From Fasciola hepatica (taxonomy: Eukaryota; Platyhelminthes; Trematoda; Plagiorchiida; Fasciolidae): 64,000 nt of DNA. The stretch is taken from positions 4,836,001 to 4,900,000 of the forward strand of contig CANUEZ040000107.1 in NCBI GenBank assembly GCA_948099385.1, read 5' to 3'. Positions 32,220 through 46,681 of this stretch are shown here, piece by piece (within the stretch, counting starts at the first letter, position 1; every line of letters starts with the position of its first letter). The notes beneath the pieces were generated by a model that saw only the letters and a program-made list of their open reading frames with translations, was not told the origin of the DNA and made no database searches. The translations under genes and the position numbers were made by a program.

Positions 32220-35200
32220 TGTGCTGTCCAATAGGAGCACATTATTCATTACATTCCAAACGCCGTCGTAGGAAGATTCTTGATCTCTTGCATAGTCTGG
32301 AGACCTCATGCAAAATGAGACCGATTTGGTAGAATGCGGATATTTCGTCCTTATCGAAAAACGGTAATTTATTTATGTGTGGCATTGAGCAAACAAATTT
32401 AGATGTGCGTTCTGTAAGGTGCATATGTGCAAACAATGCGAATGAAGGTCACTTAAGGTTCGTCACGTGCTCCAGTGCGTATGAATCACGTGACTCCGGT
32501 TTTCATAGTTTTACGAGTCATTAAAACCATAGACCGAACTAATCAGCATGCTGCCAGGCTCAGTGGTCTGTCTGGTTCTCTTTCAAATTTTCCATGGGAC
32601 GGGACGCTGAAACAGGGGGTCCTACACTTTTGCCACCCTCATTTTTCTCATTTTCTGTCCTAATTAGCACATAATGTATATATCCGCTCTGAAACTTGGT
32701 TTACTGTATAGTATTTTGCGTTTGGCCGTTCTTAATAGGTATTGTTTCGCTAGACAACATAAAAGGGGAGATGTGCAGGGAAATGAGGGCGGTCGTATAC
32801 TTTTGTCGCGATGTCGAACCAGTCAATGCCGGACCACCGTGCACCATCACCTTTAACCGTAACTGGTCTTCTCATGGTGCTCACTCGTGCTCTGGTGTCT
32901 TCCACGAACGGTGACATGTTAAATGGTTCAGCCGGCTAGCCGTCGAAAGTCTCTATTTTTCTGTGTGTTGTAGTCAGTGTAGTGTTTTCTGTGATGTGAA
33001 AAAAATCTAGACTTGGGTAAGCCCATTTAAACCACATACTGCCCCGGGCTACTTTTCTGCTTGTCAGTAGGCAAATCACCGAAAAATTCTCCCGATTGGT
33101 GAGCTTCGGCCTGATTGCCGAGGCCATGTATTTGCATGTTGACAAAAATTCTCGCCAGGTAAAGTTGCGATGAAACTGAGATTATCGACGAATCGATACC
33201 AGTATTTAATCATATCTTCTGCAGTCTATAATGTTATGAAGCCGGTGATCCAGATTGCTTTCTGACAGTCACCTTGTATGCGGTTATAAGTTAACGTTAT
33301 AAATACCCCTTCCTTTTGAGTGTATCAGACAACTAAAAAGTTGAACCTGTCACACTAGTGACAGAATGAAAAGTACGGTCCTTGTGTTGCATGTAAAATT
33401 CCCTGAAGGTATTCTAGTCTCATTCCAAAAGGTCCATGATGTGAACCATGAGGAGTATTACCATTCACACAGCTGACCAGACACTATAACCTCTTTAAAG
33501 CCATGATCTTTTTCTATCACTCATGGGGACCCGTGTAGTGTCATGATGTTTTCAATGGTAAGCTGATAGATTCAGCCTTACTAAGCAGTTATAAAGAGAT
33601 GGGCGATGGTTATTTCTGTTCTTTCTAAAGTAATACAAAGTGACTGCAATTTCTGTGTGCACGAATATTTGCGCGTATAATGTAACTTCTAGCATAGTAT
33701 ATGTTACCTCTTTTTTACCATTAGAACGCAAAGGGAGCCAAAGTGGACACTGGGTTGTAGTAAAAAACGAATAACTTGATTTTCGTAGCAATTTGTTGAA
33801 GTCTGTTGGCTTTTCTTAAAGATGAGTTTCACGCGTTTCCTTAAAGTTTCGTTGCAATCTGTTTGTCGGTTTACAGTCTAACAAGACACTAATCGCTTTC
33901 CAGGACACAGAGACAAGAGTTCCGTTTGGACACCAGCGGCAGTTTGTGTTCTTTGATCAGTCCTCTCACAGGCTGATAATTAAATTAAAGTCTCTTTACG
34001 TCACTCGTTTGTATCGATTCAACTTGTGACCCAGTCACATTGTGTAAAATGTTAGTGGGTGAGAATCTTTACGATAAGTGCCAAAGCATCCCGTCCTAAG
34101 CAATAGTGCAATGGATTTAAAGTGGTGTTTCATAGTTGCATTCCATTTCCCTAGTAACTTTGGTACATTTGAAATGATCTCACTATTGGCTTTCGAATTT
34201 GGTCTGATTAGTTTTTGTGTGGCATTTTTTCTGGCGTTATGATGCAGGGTGTCCTCACGGACATGTCGCCATTCTGTCGAGGTTTTTTCTTCACCTTGCC
34301 AGTGTATGGCAGTTTTTCGTTTGTTATGATAAAGTAGCATATCAGGAAAATTCTGGAATCTTGGACAGGTCAGCTATTTTCTATGGAGCTTCGTTGTTCC
34401 CTCATCATTTTACCGATCTTCTAGTGAAAGACTTCGTCATTTTAAAAAGATCCATTGAAGTAATACCACGATTCAGTGTGTAGTAAATATCACCCATCCC
34501 TATTGGACAACTTGATGAGGCCTTTTGAATTAAATTATTGCAGTCAGACACAACATACACGTCTAACCCGTAGTAGGACTGGTGGTGTTGGTTTGGCTGG
34601 TTAATAAAAGACTGATCTAAGCGGAACACCCGTTGTGTCCAGTAATCAGTAGTCGAACAAAAGCAAGTATGTAAGAAGGAACGTGTGTTTAAGTACGCCA
34701 TACGATGACCGGTAGTTTGGACTGCAACAACGTGTTGTATTGCAGTTGGTTAACTGATCTGTGGTTGGGAGTGGGCTACCTCTTGTCGCTGAAGTATGCA
34801 TCAGGTTTTCTTGCTGACATAACTGGATTCATCGGTTTGTTTTATACGTCATGACATATTTATGGTTCCCGATGAGTGATAGAAAAAATTATGGCTTTAG
34901 AGAGGCTACACGTCTTATTCGCTGTTCGAGTGGTAATACTCATCATTGTTCACATCAGGGATCTTTTGCAATAAGATTTACATACCTTCAGGGTGTTTTG
35001 CACGTACCATATGGATCGTATTTTTCATTCTTTTACGAGCTCTACAGACTCAATTTTTTAGTTGTTTGATATACTCATACGGGATCGGTATTTATAACAT
35101 AAACTTATTACCGCATACAATGTGATTTTCGGAAAGCAGTCTGAACCACTAGCTTCATAACATTTAAACTAAACTAACTACTTGAAGAGCTCTGAGGAAT

Positions 35201-38200
35201 TGGCTACATGTTGATATTTGCCCGTCGATAATCTTGATTCCACGGAAGCTTTTACGGGCGAATTTTTTTTTCTGTGTGCAAAGTAGACGGTCTAAGCAGT
35301 CAGGCTGGCCTATCTGACCCCAAGATGTTTCGATAATTTGCCTACTGAGATTCGTGAAAGTAGTCCGGTGCAGAAAGAAGTTCAAACGAGCTGGGACACA
35401 TTTCCAGAATATTTTTCACGACTTAAACAACACACTGCACACATGCACCTACACATTCACACGTGCTTTATTTTTGTTGTCCCCGTTGTATCACACCAAA
35501 CTCCGGTAGATCGGATTATTATGCTTTCGGCGTCACTGCCGTTGTGGGGTCTGATGACATCACAAGGGCTTTCCGAAATTACTACTCATGGCTTACGCGA
35601 CGCTTCAGCGAATCACAGTAGTTCCACTGGGCTTAGCTGACATTTGATTAAACGGTATAAAAACTGTGACCACGCCTGGCCATTTTCCAGTTTTGGTCCA
35701 TCGGTGTCATACACATGGATGCACGCACACCACAGTGCGTCCCATAAGTAACTGTTCGCTGCTCACGCGTTGAAAACATGTCACGCGAGACATATAAGAG
35801 CGTGGGCGAGTGAGACAAACCACGGACAACGTAAAATGCTCTGTTCGGTATAGAAATTCGGTCCATCTAAGGCCTATGGGCTTGACAGTCACAAGGGGAA
35901 CGGAAAGAATAGGCTTTGATTGAAAGCTAGTTTACTGAGTGAGCGCACATGCTGGGTGCAGCAGTGAATTACAGTTCGGCTGGTTATCCATCTAATGGGG
36001 TTGTTGATTGCAAGTATGCGTAGGTCAAGGAAAACCAATGGCTCTCGACCTCAGCAATACTAAGGCTTGGCTCGTATTTCTATCACGAATACGACACAGC
36101 TTCTCACCGATCCCATTTTCGATCTCTATCACCCCAAACACCTATACTAAGTCTGCTTCAGAGTCTCATGTACTTCTGTCAAAGACGGTAGCTCCGTTGG
36201 GCTTGGTCATTTCAACGATCTTAGCTTTACGAACACGACGTGAAGCCCGTCCTACAACTTGTCTTTTTGCGAATCACGAAAATGACCAACAGCTTAGCTT
36301 CATATGATGTCCCAATTCCATGACTATGCCTTTGGTTGCCATCGCTGCTTGAGTGTCACACCTGTTGCTTAAGTATAGATTTAGAACTGTTTTTAAAATG
36401 GTGTTAGTTTCCGTTGCACCTATTAACTTGAAGGTTCGTAAATACGTTAAGCGGAATGGGCAGTTGTGTCATCTGTTTGCCAGAATCAACACCTGTAAGT
36501 GAATGACTGTTTGATAGGTGAAAATGGTTGCGATCTTTTCCGTCAACAGCAGTCGCAAATTGGTGTCAGGGGCGAACGAGATTCAGAGAGTGTCGGTAAA
36601 GCGATGCGGTTTAAACAAAAAACACGTAATCCCACTGACGCCGCGTTTTCCGTGGAAAAAATATAATTAACTGACGTCTCGGTAATCGCAGGCAACCTTA
36701 CTCAAAACAAAGCTACAATCAAAATCAACTGCTTTGAGAAGGGTTACAGGTTCATTATATTAACTTTCCACAGAAAACGACGTGTTATTGGAATTACATT
36801 TTCCTTGGCCAACGGTTGCAGTTGTTATGTTCCGAGCTTGTAAAAATTTACTGAAAATGAACTTGGAGATTCGGCTCGCCATATCGTGACACTCCGTTAA
36901 ACTGATTTAGTTAAGATACCAAACTTTTTAACATAATTTTGTCTTGTATCCACCAAACAGCTCGCTTGCATTTTGTGCACTTTAACCACCAGTTTCCACG
37001 CCAACCATCACCCTCCTCCACTTCCACGCCCGTGCGGTAATTTGTTTGTTCTACTACTTTGAGCCCCGCAATTTTAGCTTTGTTTCTGTGACAGGTGTCG
37101 ATTGAATAATTTGTCATTTGTCTAACTGTTCATCTTATCTGTTCGATTTTATCGCTTACTCAATCTTACCTTTCTCTTCGGTATTGTAATGACCCACTGG
37201 TATCCATGATCCGTTTTTTATTATGTCATAGTTGCCTGGGTTACTTGACAAGGCCTTAAATATTTGTACATCATTATCTTTCTCCATCTACTTGCCTTAT
37301 CTGTGTGAATGACTGAGCTTGGCCATCCCATTATGGTCATGAAACTTTCTCATAGCCGTGCTATTCCATTTGTCCTTACCCACTCTTGTGTGTGTTCCCT
37401 CGGACCATTACTTCTCTTCTGACCGCTGACTAGTCAAAATGCCCCCCCCCCCATATATAGGGACCTTCTTTGTAAGCCACCTGATTTACACCTGCATTGC
37501 CGTCTCAAGCGTTTGCTGTCTATTGTTGCCTGGACGTTTTGACGCCCCTGTTGACTGTCTTGATTCCGTGATTGATTTGCCCATAACTTGAGACATGTTA
37601 TCGTAATTGTTTGATAAGTTGTCCTACAGAACACGTAGTAAAGCGAGCCTGTGTTCTCTGCCTTGGGACTTAGGGTTCGTTTGTCTGCGAGTCACTCAAT
37701 TACGAGACGAAAGTCCCGTACAGAGCTCGTGTACAACAATGAGTTAGGGATCTTACCAACCCCTCACCATGAGTTCGAAAGCTTAAGACGAATGGGACGA
37801 TGGTCCGTGTGATCAAAATATCTAAGGAGGCAGCACTCTTACAACAAGGGCAAATAGGCTAGGGCTAATTTGCATAATAATCAGGTTTTCAATGAAAACA
37901 TTATTCTATTTGATCGATTTTCCGGTTGCGGGAGTGTGCGAAGTTTATACGCCAACAGGAAAATATCGATTCTCCGGCGCTTGCATGATGAAATACCTCG
38001 ATCTGCTCTTTGGTAACAAATTAATTACTCACAAAGAGTACAACAGAAGTGGTTCGGAGTCACAAACTGACGAAGTCCGTTGTAAAAGTTGTCTTCACTG
38101 TAGATTGTATTGCCAGGTTTGTCCAACTATCTAGTTTTTATTTTAACCATGAACGGTTTCACTGACTACGATACAGGGAGATAAAGTGAGAATAGCGTAT

Positions 38201-41200
38201 ACATTGAAAAACACAGTGTGAACTAGAGAAGATTTTCAAGCAGCTCAGTCGTGACCAGATCTTTGTGCACCAGTAAACGACCGAGTTATTGGACTGCAGA
38301 GTTCCCACACAAGTTTGTTCTAGTTGGAATAATACGCTATAGAGGGTGAGTTTTAGAGTCAGAGAGGCATTTCGAAAGATTCTCATTGACAGAACGGGTG
38401 GGATCATAGATAATTTTCACAGAAACTCATGTGTTAACCCCATACTCAATTAATTTGAAAGACACAGCGCGAAAAAGACGTAACTAACTGCAAGAACACC
38501 TCGACGTGTCACTCGAAGATCCTTCTTTAACAATTCTGGAAGGATCACGGGGTAAAAATTGGGTAAGACTGACAGAGCATACTGAGGGACAAGGGAAGGT
38601 ATAACTACAGGCTTAACTGGCAACCGCCAAAGCTTTCGGATCTGAAGATAAAGACACCTCAGTTGGCACACACTACTGGTATCGTCGGATATCCAATGAA
38701 AATCAGTGTTTATTGTCACTCCAAGATATTAAACAAATTCAATTCTGGGTAACTTAAAAGTGTAAAGAGCAAAAGGTTCATTCGGAAAAGCTGTGGGCTA
38801 CAAGGCGAACATAAAGTCAGAACACTTGAGAGAGTTAAGGGGTAGACCACTTTGCTCAGAACAATAAAAACCATGTTCAGAATACTAAAATAAACATGAT
38901 CCAAGTCCGCTTCAGCTGATGGAGTATGAATAATAACTAGAATAAAAACATTCTTCATTACAATCCCAGAGCGGCTTGAGGGCAAATTTCTGACATGAGT
39001 GGAAAAGGGTAAACGAACAGCATCTTGAAAAACGCCAGTTTGTTATCAGGAGTTTGGACTGCTTGTTCGTAGATTTACTGCTCCAGATAAGTCCCAGAAA
39101 ATAATAAATAAGCTGTGTCAATAAACTAGGTGGAGCTTCTGAAGTGAGCGTGATCTAGGAATGCAGTGGAAAGCAGAAGCATGCTCAAAACAGTACGCAC
39201 TTAGCGGATTTAGTAAAGTTGTTCGACAATTTAGAAGTTTAGTCCCACTGAACGATAATCAAGTGTTCTCCATAAAATGCTACAATAAGGGTTTAATTTC
39301 TGGAGAAATACAAAACGAAGTGCTTTGTTGAAAAATCATGTTATGCCATACGGTTTCGAGAATCGATTTTTTATGTCCCAAATTCGGTAAGCAGAAGGAA
39401 AGCACCCTAGTTCAGATGAACATGTATTCAGTACCGAAGTACGGTAAGCGTAAGCAAGTTAAAACGCAAAAATATAGGCAATTGCTTGAGTCAGCTTTGT
39501 ATGCAAGTGAAAACGTGAGAGAAGTGTATAATCGGATTTACGATCTGATTGGTCAGCGCCACCCGGGAAGGAGCACGACTAAAGTCAACTATTTACGTGT
39601 GTGTATGATTGCAGGTGTATGTCCGTGAACGCAAGGGATTTGGATCAAGTGTGAATATGTGAGCTGAGCCCATGACTGTTCAAGCCGAACACAACAGGAA
39701 TCAGTTAGTGAATTAGTGGAGGAGAACGAAAATTACAATGTCCACTACATCACCAAACCAAATGTGACTCATTTAATCGTGGATGAGACAAAAGGCCATC
39801 TGTTGATCCCCATTTTTAATGCAGTTTGCAACCAACTCAGTTAGAATAACAAACAAAAGAATAAACCTCATATGCCAGGATGACAGTGTAGGCCCCTCGA
39901 TCAGGAGCACGTATCACTGAATTTCTACTACTGACAGGTGTTCCAGTAGTAAAAACCGGAATTCGATCGGATTGAAGCTTTCCTGGATATTTCCGGTACA
40001 CCGCACATGCCTTGAGGAAGTCAAAATTGTATACTTACTACCTGAATGCTTGTTAGTAGGCAAGATGCCTCGACGTTGTTCATCAGTTCATTTTTTGCGG
40101 TGACATGTGCACAGACCGGACGGATCAGTGGCCAGGTTAAAGAACAGGGGAGCATCTACCAAAGTGGTTAAGTACAATAGATCATTCCTCACCAGAACAG
40201 AAAGCCGTGATTGCTTGGCTCACTGTCCTTCGGACTCCACCTCAAACAAAAACAAAATGGGTGCAGCAGGATGAATCTGAGCGCGTGGATACATGAATTT
40301 AAACATGTCTCTTATGGAATACGAATGAATGAAATTGTTCTCATTAGGTGGGAAACCCGAAGCCATCAAAAGTGATTATTGTTGCGGAAATTTTCCTAAT
40401 TTCAATAAAGTCGGATATTCCTTCTGATTTTACCACCCAGACAAGAAAACGCGACACCTCTGTTCAGAGGTTTGTTTAAAGTACAAAGCTTCTCTTTGAT
40501 GGGAAACTGTTTCTTGTCGCCAGATTTTCTCTACCTCATAGGCGGACTTCATGATTGATAATTCTGTACCGCACATGGAGATTTTGAGGTCCCGATGATC
40601 TGCTTATGTGGTTTACTCGGCAATCGACGGATCAAGGAAATTAGCCAAAGTGCGACTGACGAGAACCATGACGCAAAGAGATAAATAAAGCACACTGGAA
40701 TTGTTAACAAATACAATACAATTTTGTGAAAATCTTGCTAGATGAAATGAGGATTATAAGATGTCCCTCATCGCAATAACAATTTGGTGGTCTATATAGT
40801 CGCTGTTACCAGACTGATCAAAGTAACCATTTCCGTTAGAAGCAAAATGTAATTATTCGTTGATGGGATGTTGTGTACCATTTAAAATTTTGCGTTATTG
40901 TAATACTAAGACTTGAGACTAATTGTCTAGTTTCTGGAAACCATAACTGAAAGAAATCTGTTTCAGTAAACGCGCTCTTTCTTTCTTTCTTCTTTCTCTC
41001 CCTCGTTCAATTGTATCAAGTGAGTGGCTAAAATGCTCATTTCAGGAAAGAACTTCATTCCACGGATCATATCGATTTGCGAATCACATTTCGGTGGATA
41101 AATGATGACACATCAGCATTTAAAAAGAAGACTTTCGTGATAAAGCCCCAATTGAGTTGATGGTCAACGGCGAGATTTGCTGTACGACCTGAAATTATCG

Positions 41201-41467
41201 AACTACTCCAACTATCCACGATTTCTAGAGAAGGAGTTGCACTGTGTTTGTTTGGCAGTGTCGGATAAGTTTCAGTAGAGAGTCAGCCTTCAATAGTAGA
41301 GTTGAGATAAAGTGAAATCTTTGCGAGAAGTAGGAATTTCGATTAGATTACTAAATGATTTATCGTTCATCGTGAAGTAGTAGTCCATCATAAGAGTCGA
41401 TCGATGTACAGTATCAATGAACTATGTTACCCTTGAAAAGTTAGTGTCGGAAAGGCACTGTATCATA
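32220..41467. other. About 9 kb with no supportable gene
   Basis: I see AT-leaning sequence, a C run at 37443-37453, a pyrimidine CTTT-rich patch at 40977-41005, and many short frames. Two frames deserve a note but no name: 37892-38117 (+), which ends in a Cys/His-containing DEVRCKSCLHCRLYCQ before a possible donor, and 39338-39628 (+), a basic 96-codon frame. No RT, integrase or housekeeping motif was found. Confidence 0.45.
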
Positions 41468-41600
41468 TGGTGTTGATGTTCAACAAATTGGATATCCTGT
41501 TGTTTAAATGTCTGACTTAAAATCGTTCACCTCGAGTTCAAGTCCGATTGCAGGCTTGGAGGATGGGGTGATCAAACATGGAGATCCTGATCCCCAAATG
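41468..41600 (+). repeat. Diverged copy of SINE family 2
   Basis: It shares GATGTTCAACAAATTG, an internal GAGTTCAAGTCC (B-box-like) and GCTTGGAGGATG with the SINE copies at 59420-59629 and 60407-60620, in the same order. It is clearly more diverged than those two. Confidence 0.55.
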
Positions 41601-42229
41601 TGACGTCGTATATCAGCTTAAAGAGCATGTGCGGGACTAAAGAGCGATCGACTTCAAGTGTGAGGATTAGGATCCTACCGGATTCGACGAATTTAAACAC
41701 TTGGTTTGATTAGGAAGAATCTGTGTTGTTGAATTGACCCGGATGTTGACAGTCATCGACTGTGGATCAACTCAAGGAAAAATGGGCTTCGAACACTGGT
41801 AAATGCCGTATCTTAAAGCCAGAACCATGCCCGCTACAAAAATCGGTTAAGACTATTCATTTCTTCTGGACCAAAGCCAAATGCATTATGCATGAGTGTG
41901 GCGACGACGTAAGTCAACCAGTAACTGTTACGCAATACACGGAAGTGTGTCTTGGATCAAGTTGGATCATCCGACTTCGCCCCACTCCAGCCGTTTCGTA
42001 TGAGCTGGGCGAGTGTTCTTTAAATCATATTGTTATTTTCACTTGTAAAGATGATTGCGATGCATGAAGAACGAGACTGCTCACTCAAGTAGAGTTCTAG
42101 TTATCATTAGTCTATACTAGCTGCTGGCTAAACACCAGAATAGGTCGAAAGATTCATGAAAACAATTTTCTCGCATACTTATTTCAAAACAACTTTAACA
42201 GAGGCCTTTTGTGTTTATTTTGAAAGTAG

Positions 42230-44005
42230 AAAATGTGGTCGATGGATTTCTGAAAAAGCGACACAGCGAAGCATTAAAAGAACTGAACAAAAACAAAGAA
42301 CTCGTCGTATCAAGACTGGACAAGTGTGCCGGAGCAGTACTAATGGATAGAAGGGTGTAAGAATCGTATCTAACCGGCCTATCGTACGTAATGAAACAAC
42401 CTGGACTCGGACTACGCGCACTGGAAGAACGACTAGACCAGACAAGAACAGCAAGATTGTATTCTGTTACATTTGGTTGGTGCTCACTCGCTTATATGAC
42501 AAAAACAGACATGTACTTATAGGGAGATAACGTGCTGGCCAGTCACAACGTGACTTCACTGTATCTACACAATCTAACAGTTACGGTCCGGCTTCACCTG
42601 ATTGGCTGGATACTGGAAATGAAGCTATAGTGCACTGGACCTCGTGTGGAGACAGTCGAATCACTACAAAGGGATTACATAACCTAGCTTTAGAAACCTC
42701 TGGCGCAGAACACCAAGCTTCAAAAATTGGGAAGTAGGAAAGATAACACAGATACTACGGAGAAACAATTATCAGCCGTGCTCAAAAGACTATGAAAAAA
42801 TAATTATTACAACGACAGAATCTGAACGCCTAAAACCAAGTGGTTCGTCGATTGCGCGCTTGTATGGTATTCCCGAAATTCACTTACCACACTAAGACCC
42901 AGCAACAATTATACCCTGTAATCCCTACACCTGTTTTGAAAGACCTAGTTTTGCCATGCACACAATGTTCAATTCACTAGTAGCGGATGTTTTTATCGCC
43001 ATATCAATGAAGTGGCCTTCGGATTGCCCTTCGGACCATTACTTGCTCATATCTTCATGGCGAAGAGTGAAAGCCTGGAACTGTGTGAGGAAATATCTGA
43101 CATGAATATCTACTGCCTTTACGTCGGTGATATATTTTTGAGGTATGAAGAGTCGACAAATCTTAAACGTTTACTGATTAGATTTATGCAGACACAGAGC
43201 TATACGCCTCACTTTAGAGACGGAAGGAAACGGATGCCTCCCATCCATTGATGTACTACTCTCGAGGAAGGAATATTGAACAATTGACTGGGGTTTACGC
43301 AGAAAGCCTACGTGGGTGGACTTCTGACAGTTGAGCCCATCTGTCGAAAGTGAAATCTAGTTTGCCGCTTAGCTCAACGAGCCAGGGGGATTTGTTCGAA
43401 AGAAACACCCGAAACCAAACTGCAGGAGATCCGCAACACATTGCGATAATACATAGTGAGCAGTAACTTAAATAGAAGCCGTCGAATAATGTAAGGTGCG
43501 CCGACCCTGAAGGGCAATTGTTCAGCGTCTTCGCTTCGTAAATGACAGCTACAGTGGTTCTTTTAGGAAACGAATTTCAAAGACCGTTCGAGCTGCTTTT
43601 AATGACGGCAAAATCACGGCGTTCCATTCAGTCCATCCAATCATTCGACAACGGTTCAAAGATCAACTGCCTCTGTCAACCAGTTCTATTTGCATTTACA
43701 AACACATCTGCATCGTTCGTGCCAGTCTGCAGCTGATCAAGAGGATATAAGAATATCATCAAACGTGGTTAAAACTACTTGGGGTTCGATTATGGAACAC
43801 ACTTTCAATAAGGGAAATTCGGGGAGTATTGACGAGTCATTCAGAAATATCTACCAAGTTCTGGTTAACCTCACGAACCAGATCAGAAGCGTCATTTTTT
43901 GCACAGCTGAGGCAGAGGCCATACGATTCCATCACTCCGTAGTATGCTTGCTTCCCAGCCTAAGGCTACCGTGGCCGCAAAGTATGACGTAATCAAAGGT
44001 CTGAT
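42230..44005 (+). mobile_element. Degenerate Penelope-like retroelement (RT, and relic GIY-YIG end)
   Basis: The blocks in order are NKELVVSRLDKCAGAVLMDR (about 42285-42345; the RPDKG-x-GVVLMDR motif of PLE RTs), FGLPFGPLLAHIFMAKSESL (43018-43077), the catalytic strand YCLYVGDIFLRYEE (43105-43155), IDVLLSRKEY (43245-43275), then QLPLSTSSICIYK and SFRNIYQVLVNLTNQIRSVI with AEAEAIRFH near the end (43840-43925). The usual YVDD is YVGD, so one catalytic Asp is lost. There are multiple frameshifts and stops. The end block aligns with the end of the second copy at 62803-63593. Confidence 0.78.
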
Positions 44006-44846
44006 GAGCAGCGCAATCGTTAATTACTAACACAAATAATACAATTACACCGACAATGGAACGGATGTTTATCCTACATCGATGAACACTTACCCCTCTT
44101 CCTACGTGAGAAAGCCTGCCTGCTTTCTCATGAAACACTACTAGGTCAGATATTATTCGATTGTTTTTATATCACTTGGCAGTATTCACTGCTATCCCAC
44201 GAAAATGCCAGAAGCAAAAAGATGTTTTTGTTACCAGCTTACGAAAGCTGACCTTAACTGTCAGGTCCAATAGTTCTACCCAATACACCCATTCCACTGC
44301 AGATAAGTCAGGATTCCGGTCGACTCATTTCTGATCGGGAAGTATCGCGTGGAGGGTGGACAGAACGGCTTATTTCCAGCTCGTGAATTGGAATAAGTTA
44401 TCATCATCGAGTCAAGTAATCGCTCAATGTGAATACATCGGAGAACGGCTCCAGGTGGAATTCATCAGATCTTTTGATTGGAGCAACATGCCATCTGGAA
44501 GAACTGGTGAAACCCTAAGCTAATTCCAAAGGTGGTGTACAGTTGACTAGTGAGGCAGTGCAACAGTGCATCGTCGGGGCCAGCTAAAGCCGGATCGATA
44601 GCGTAAATCGATACGGGAACGGGTGGACGTGGGAAATTCGCTCCAATAAAAGATGATCACATGTTAGTCTCAAGTTCGGGTAGTTGTGCACGCGCACGTG
44701 GTAGAGCAAAATGCGTGGAAACAAATGGTGAAGTAAGCTGAATGCACACAGTAACGGTTGAACGAGACTAATACCGCATTTCGAGTGCACGGAAAATCAG
44801 CTTCTGAAAAACTGCTAGCCTAGCAGAGGTAGAAAGAAGTGGATAA

Positions 44847-44848
<2 letters not shown>
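44006..44848. other. Unassigned spacer
   Basis: No motif recognised. There are only short frames on both strands between the Penelope-like relic and the microsatellite. Confidence 0.45.

Positions 44849-44931
<83 letters not shown>
44849..44931. repeat. Compound (TA)n(TG)n microsatellite
   Basis: A run of AT dinucleotides switching at about 44886 to a run of GT dinucleotides. The open frames that cross it on both strands are artefacts of the repeat. Confidence 0.97.
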
Positions 44932-46264
44932 GAACTGAGGGACCATGCTTGCTGGCTCCTATGTCAACCGCCGTTGCGTTTTGGGAAACACGATAGATGG
45001 AGTTCAACTGATCACTTATCAGCGATGTATTTATCAACACGGATTATTACTTTTCGAATGACATACAGCTGACTGAGTTTATTTCGAGCTTTACTTAGAA
45101 ATTTATGCTTCTGAAAAGATTCCTAAGTGGCAGCAACGCTCAAGTAAGTCAGAAATACCCTCTCCATCTTCATCTTTTTATTCACTCCATTTTATCACGT
45201 ATTATTGGTACAGTATTTCAAGACGTGGGTCTCGGGCAAATCCGTAAAACTGACCGGCCACAGAAGCAGGATTGGGACCCGGGACATGAGAGTTGAAAGC
45301 CCACCGTGATGCCGTTTGGCCACCACGGCACGTGGTACCACGGACTGACGAACGCGTTCAACACGGAAACGACGTGGTAACAACTTTCCTCAAGTTCAGA
45401 GGTGACGTAGTGGATAGAATGTCGTGAACAAAAACTATTATTAGATGAACATAACTAATCAGCACTTAGCTCTAGGCAGTTTGTAGGTTGCTCGATGTCA
45501 CATAGTTGTTCGTTGTTTGTCTGCTTGATATAAGGACAACTGGTGTCCGCCAAATGGAAAACATACTTTTGACTGCTCTGTTTGCGGACGATTGAACCTG
45601 TAGCTCCCTTATTTAGTACCGCGTCGGTGTCGCTCCCAGATGTAAACGTGAACGAGATTGTTTTAATACAAACCGTCCTTCTCCTACCCCACTGACTTTT
45701 ACCGTCTATTGGCAACCGTCGGAATTTCTGGCTTGTTGTCCGTTCCTTAGACCATTATCGGTATTTAGTACTAAAATGTTATGCTACGTAGATAGCTCCC
45801 ACTTGAGTTTTCCTTTATGTCAGCCGTTTGAGGCTGCATAGGATAAACCTTTTTTATCGATACCGCAATTCACTGATTTTTGATACTGAAGTGCATTTTT
45901 AAAAATAAATCAGCCCTACCTTGATCTAAACGCATCAAGTTTTCCACTGCGCCGCTAGATCACGGGTGGCGTGGCGCTATACGCAGATGGAGACATCCAA
46001 TTCTATCAGGTTAGCATTTCAGCTCCGTCGCATAGAATTGTGATCCATTGTCGGTGACTAGCACTTAAGGGATTCCTTCTCGGCGAATGCATTTCCGCAA
46101 CACCTGGATTACGAACGAGGTGGTTGGTGAACTCGTCAGGAACACTTCCAGCCATTTGGAGTAGGAGTCAGTCAGTACAAGGGCGTGATACCGGTTCAAG
46201 AATGGGTCACAGAAGTCAGCATGAACTCTCTGCCATGGAATATAGCTCTCGGGTCATGGGTTCC

Positions 46265-46565
46265 TGTAATATTCGCAATTAACTGAATTGATAGTCCGTA
46301 TTGAAATTGCCCCCACCCAGAACTACGCAAACGGAAGTAGCAAGAAGACCAAGGCCGCGAAATAGCACGTTAGTTGTATTGCAGAGTGGGTTTGTATAAA
46401 TATGTTTAATTAGAGAATATAATTGGTAAACTCAAAGATGACCAATCACAGGGAGCTTTTGTCGGAATTGTCCACGGTGATCCTGATTGGTTGAGGCTCA
46501 TCTGTGTACGTAGTTACGAAGCTGTATCTGGTTGTATCACGTGTGACAGCTGCTGAATCACCACA
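46265..46565 (-). repeat. Solo LTR (301 bp) inserted in the old Gypsy integrase
   Basis: On the minus strand it begins TGTGGTGATTC and ends AATATTACA. It is flanked by GTTCC (46260-46264) and GTACC (46566-46570), a 5-bp target duplication with one substitution. The integrase reading resumes on either side. Its first 120 bases resemble 54800-54921, so the two belong to the same or sister LTR families. No internal element sequence is present. Confidence 0.82.
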
Positions 46566-46681
46566 GTACCATTTGTTTGGCCTCGACTGAACTTTGCGCA
46601 GACACTCATCTCAGTTCTTTGCCGTAGTGCAAACATCCGCATCCAATTCCGACCACTGATACATCTGTCGAGCCAGTGACT

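Noticed and set aside
44768..45072. Open frames over 44849-44931 on both strands rich in Ile/Tyr or Val/Cys
   Set aside because: They are translations of the TA/TG microsatellite.
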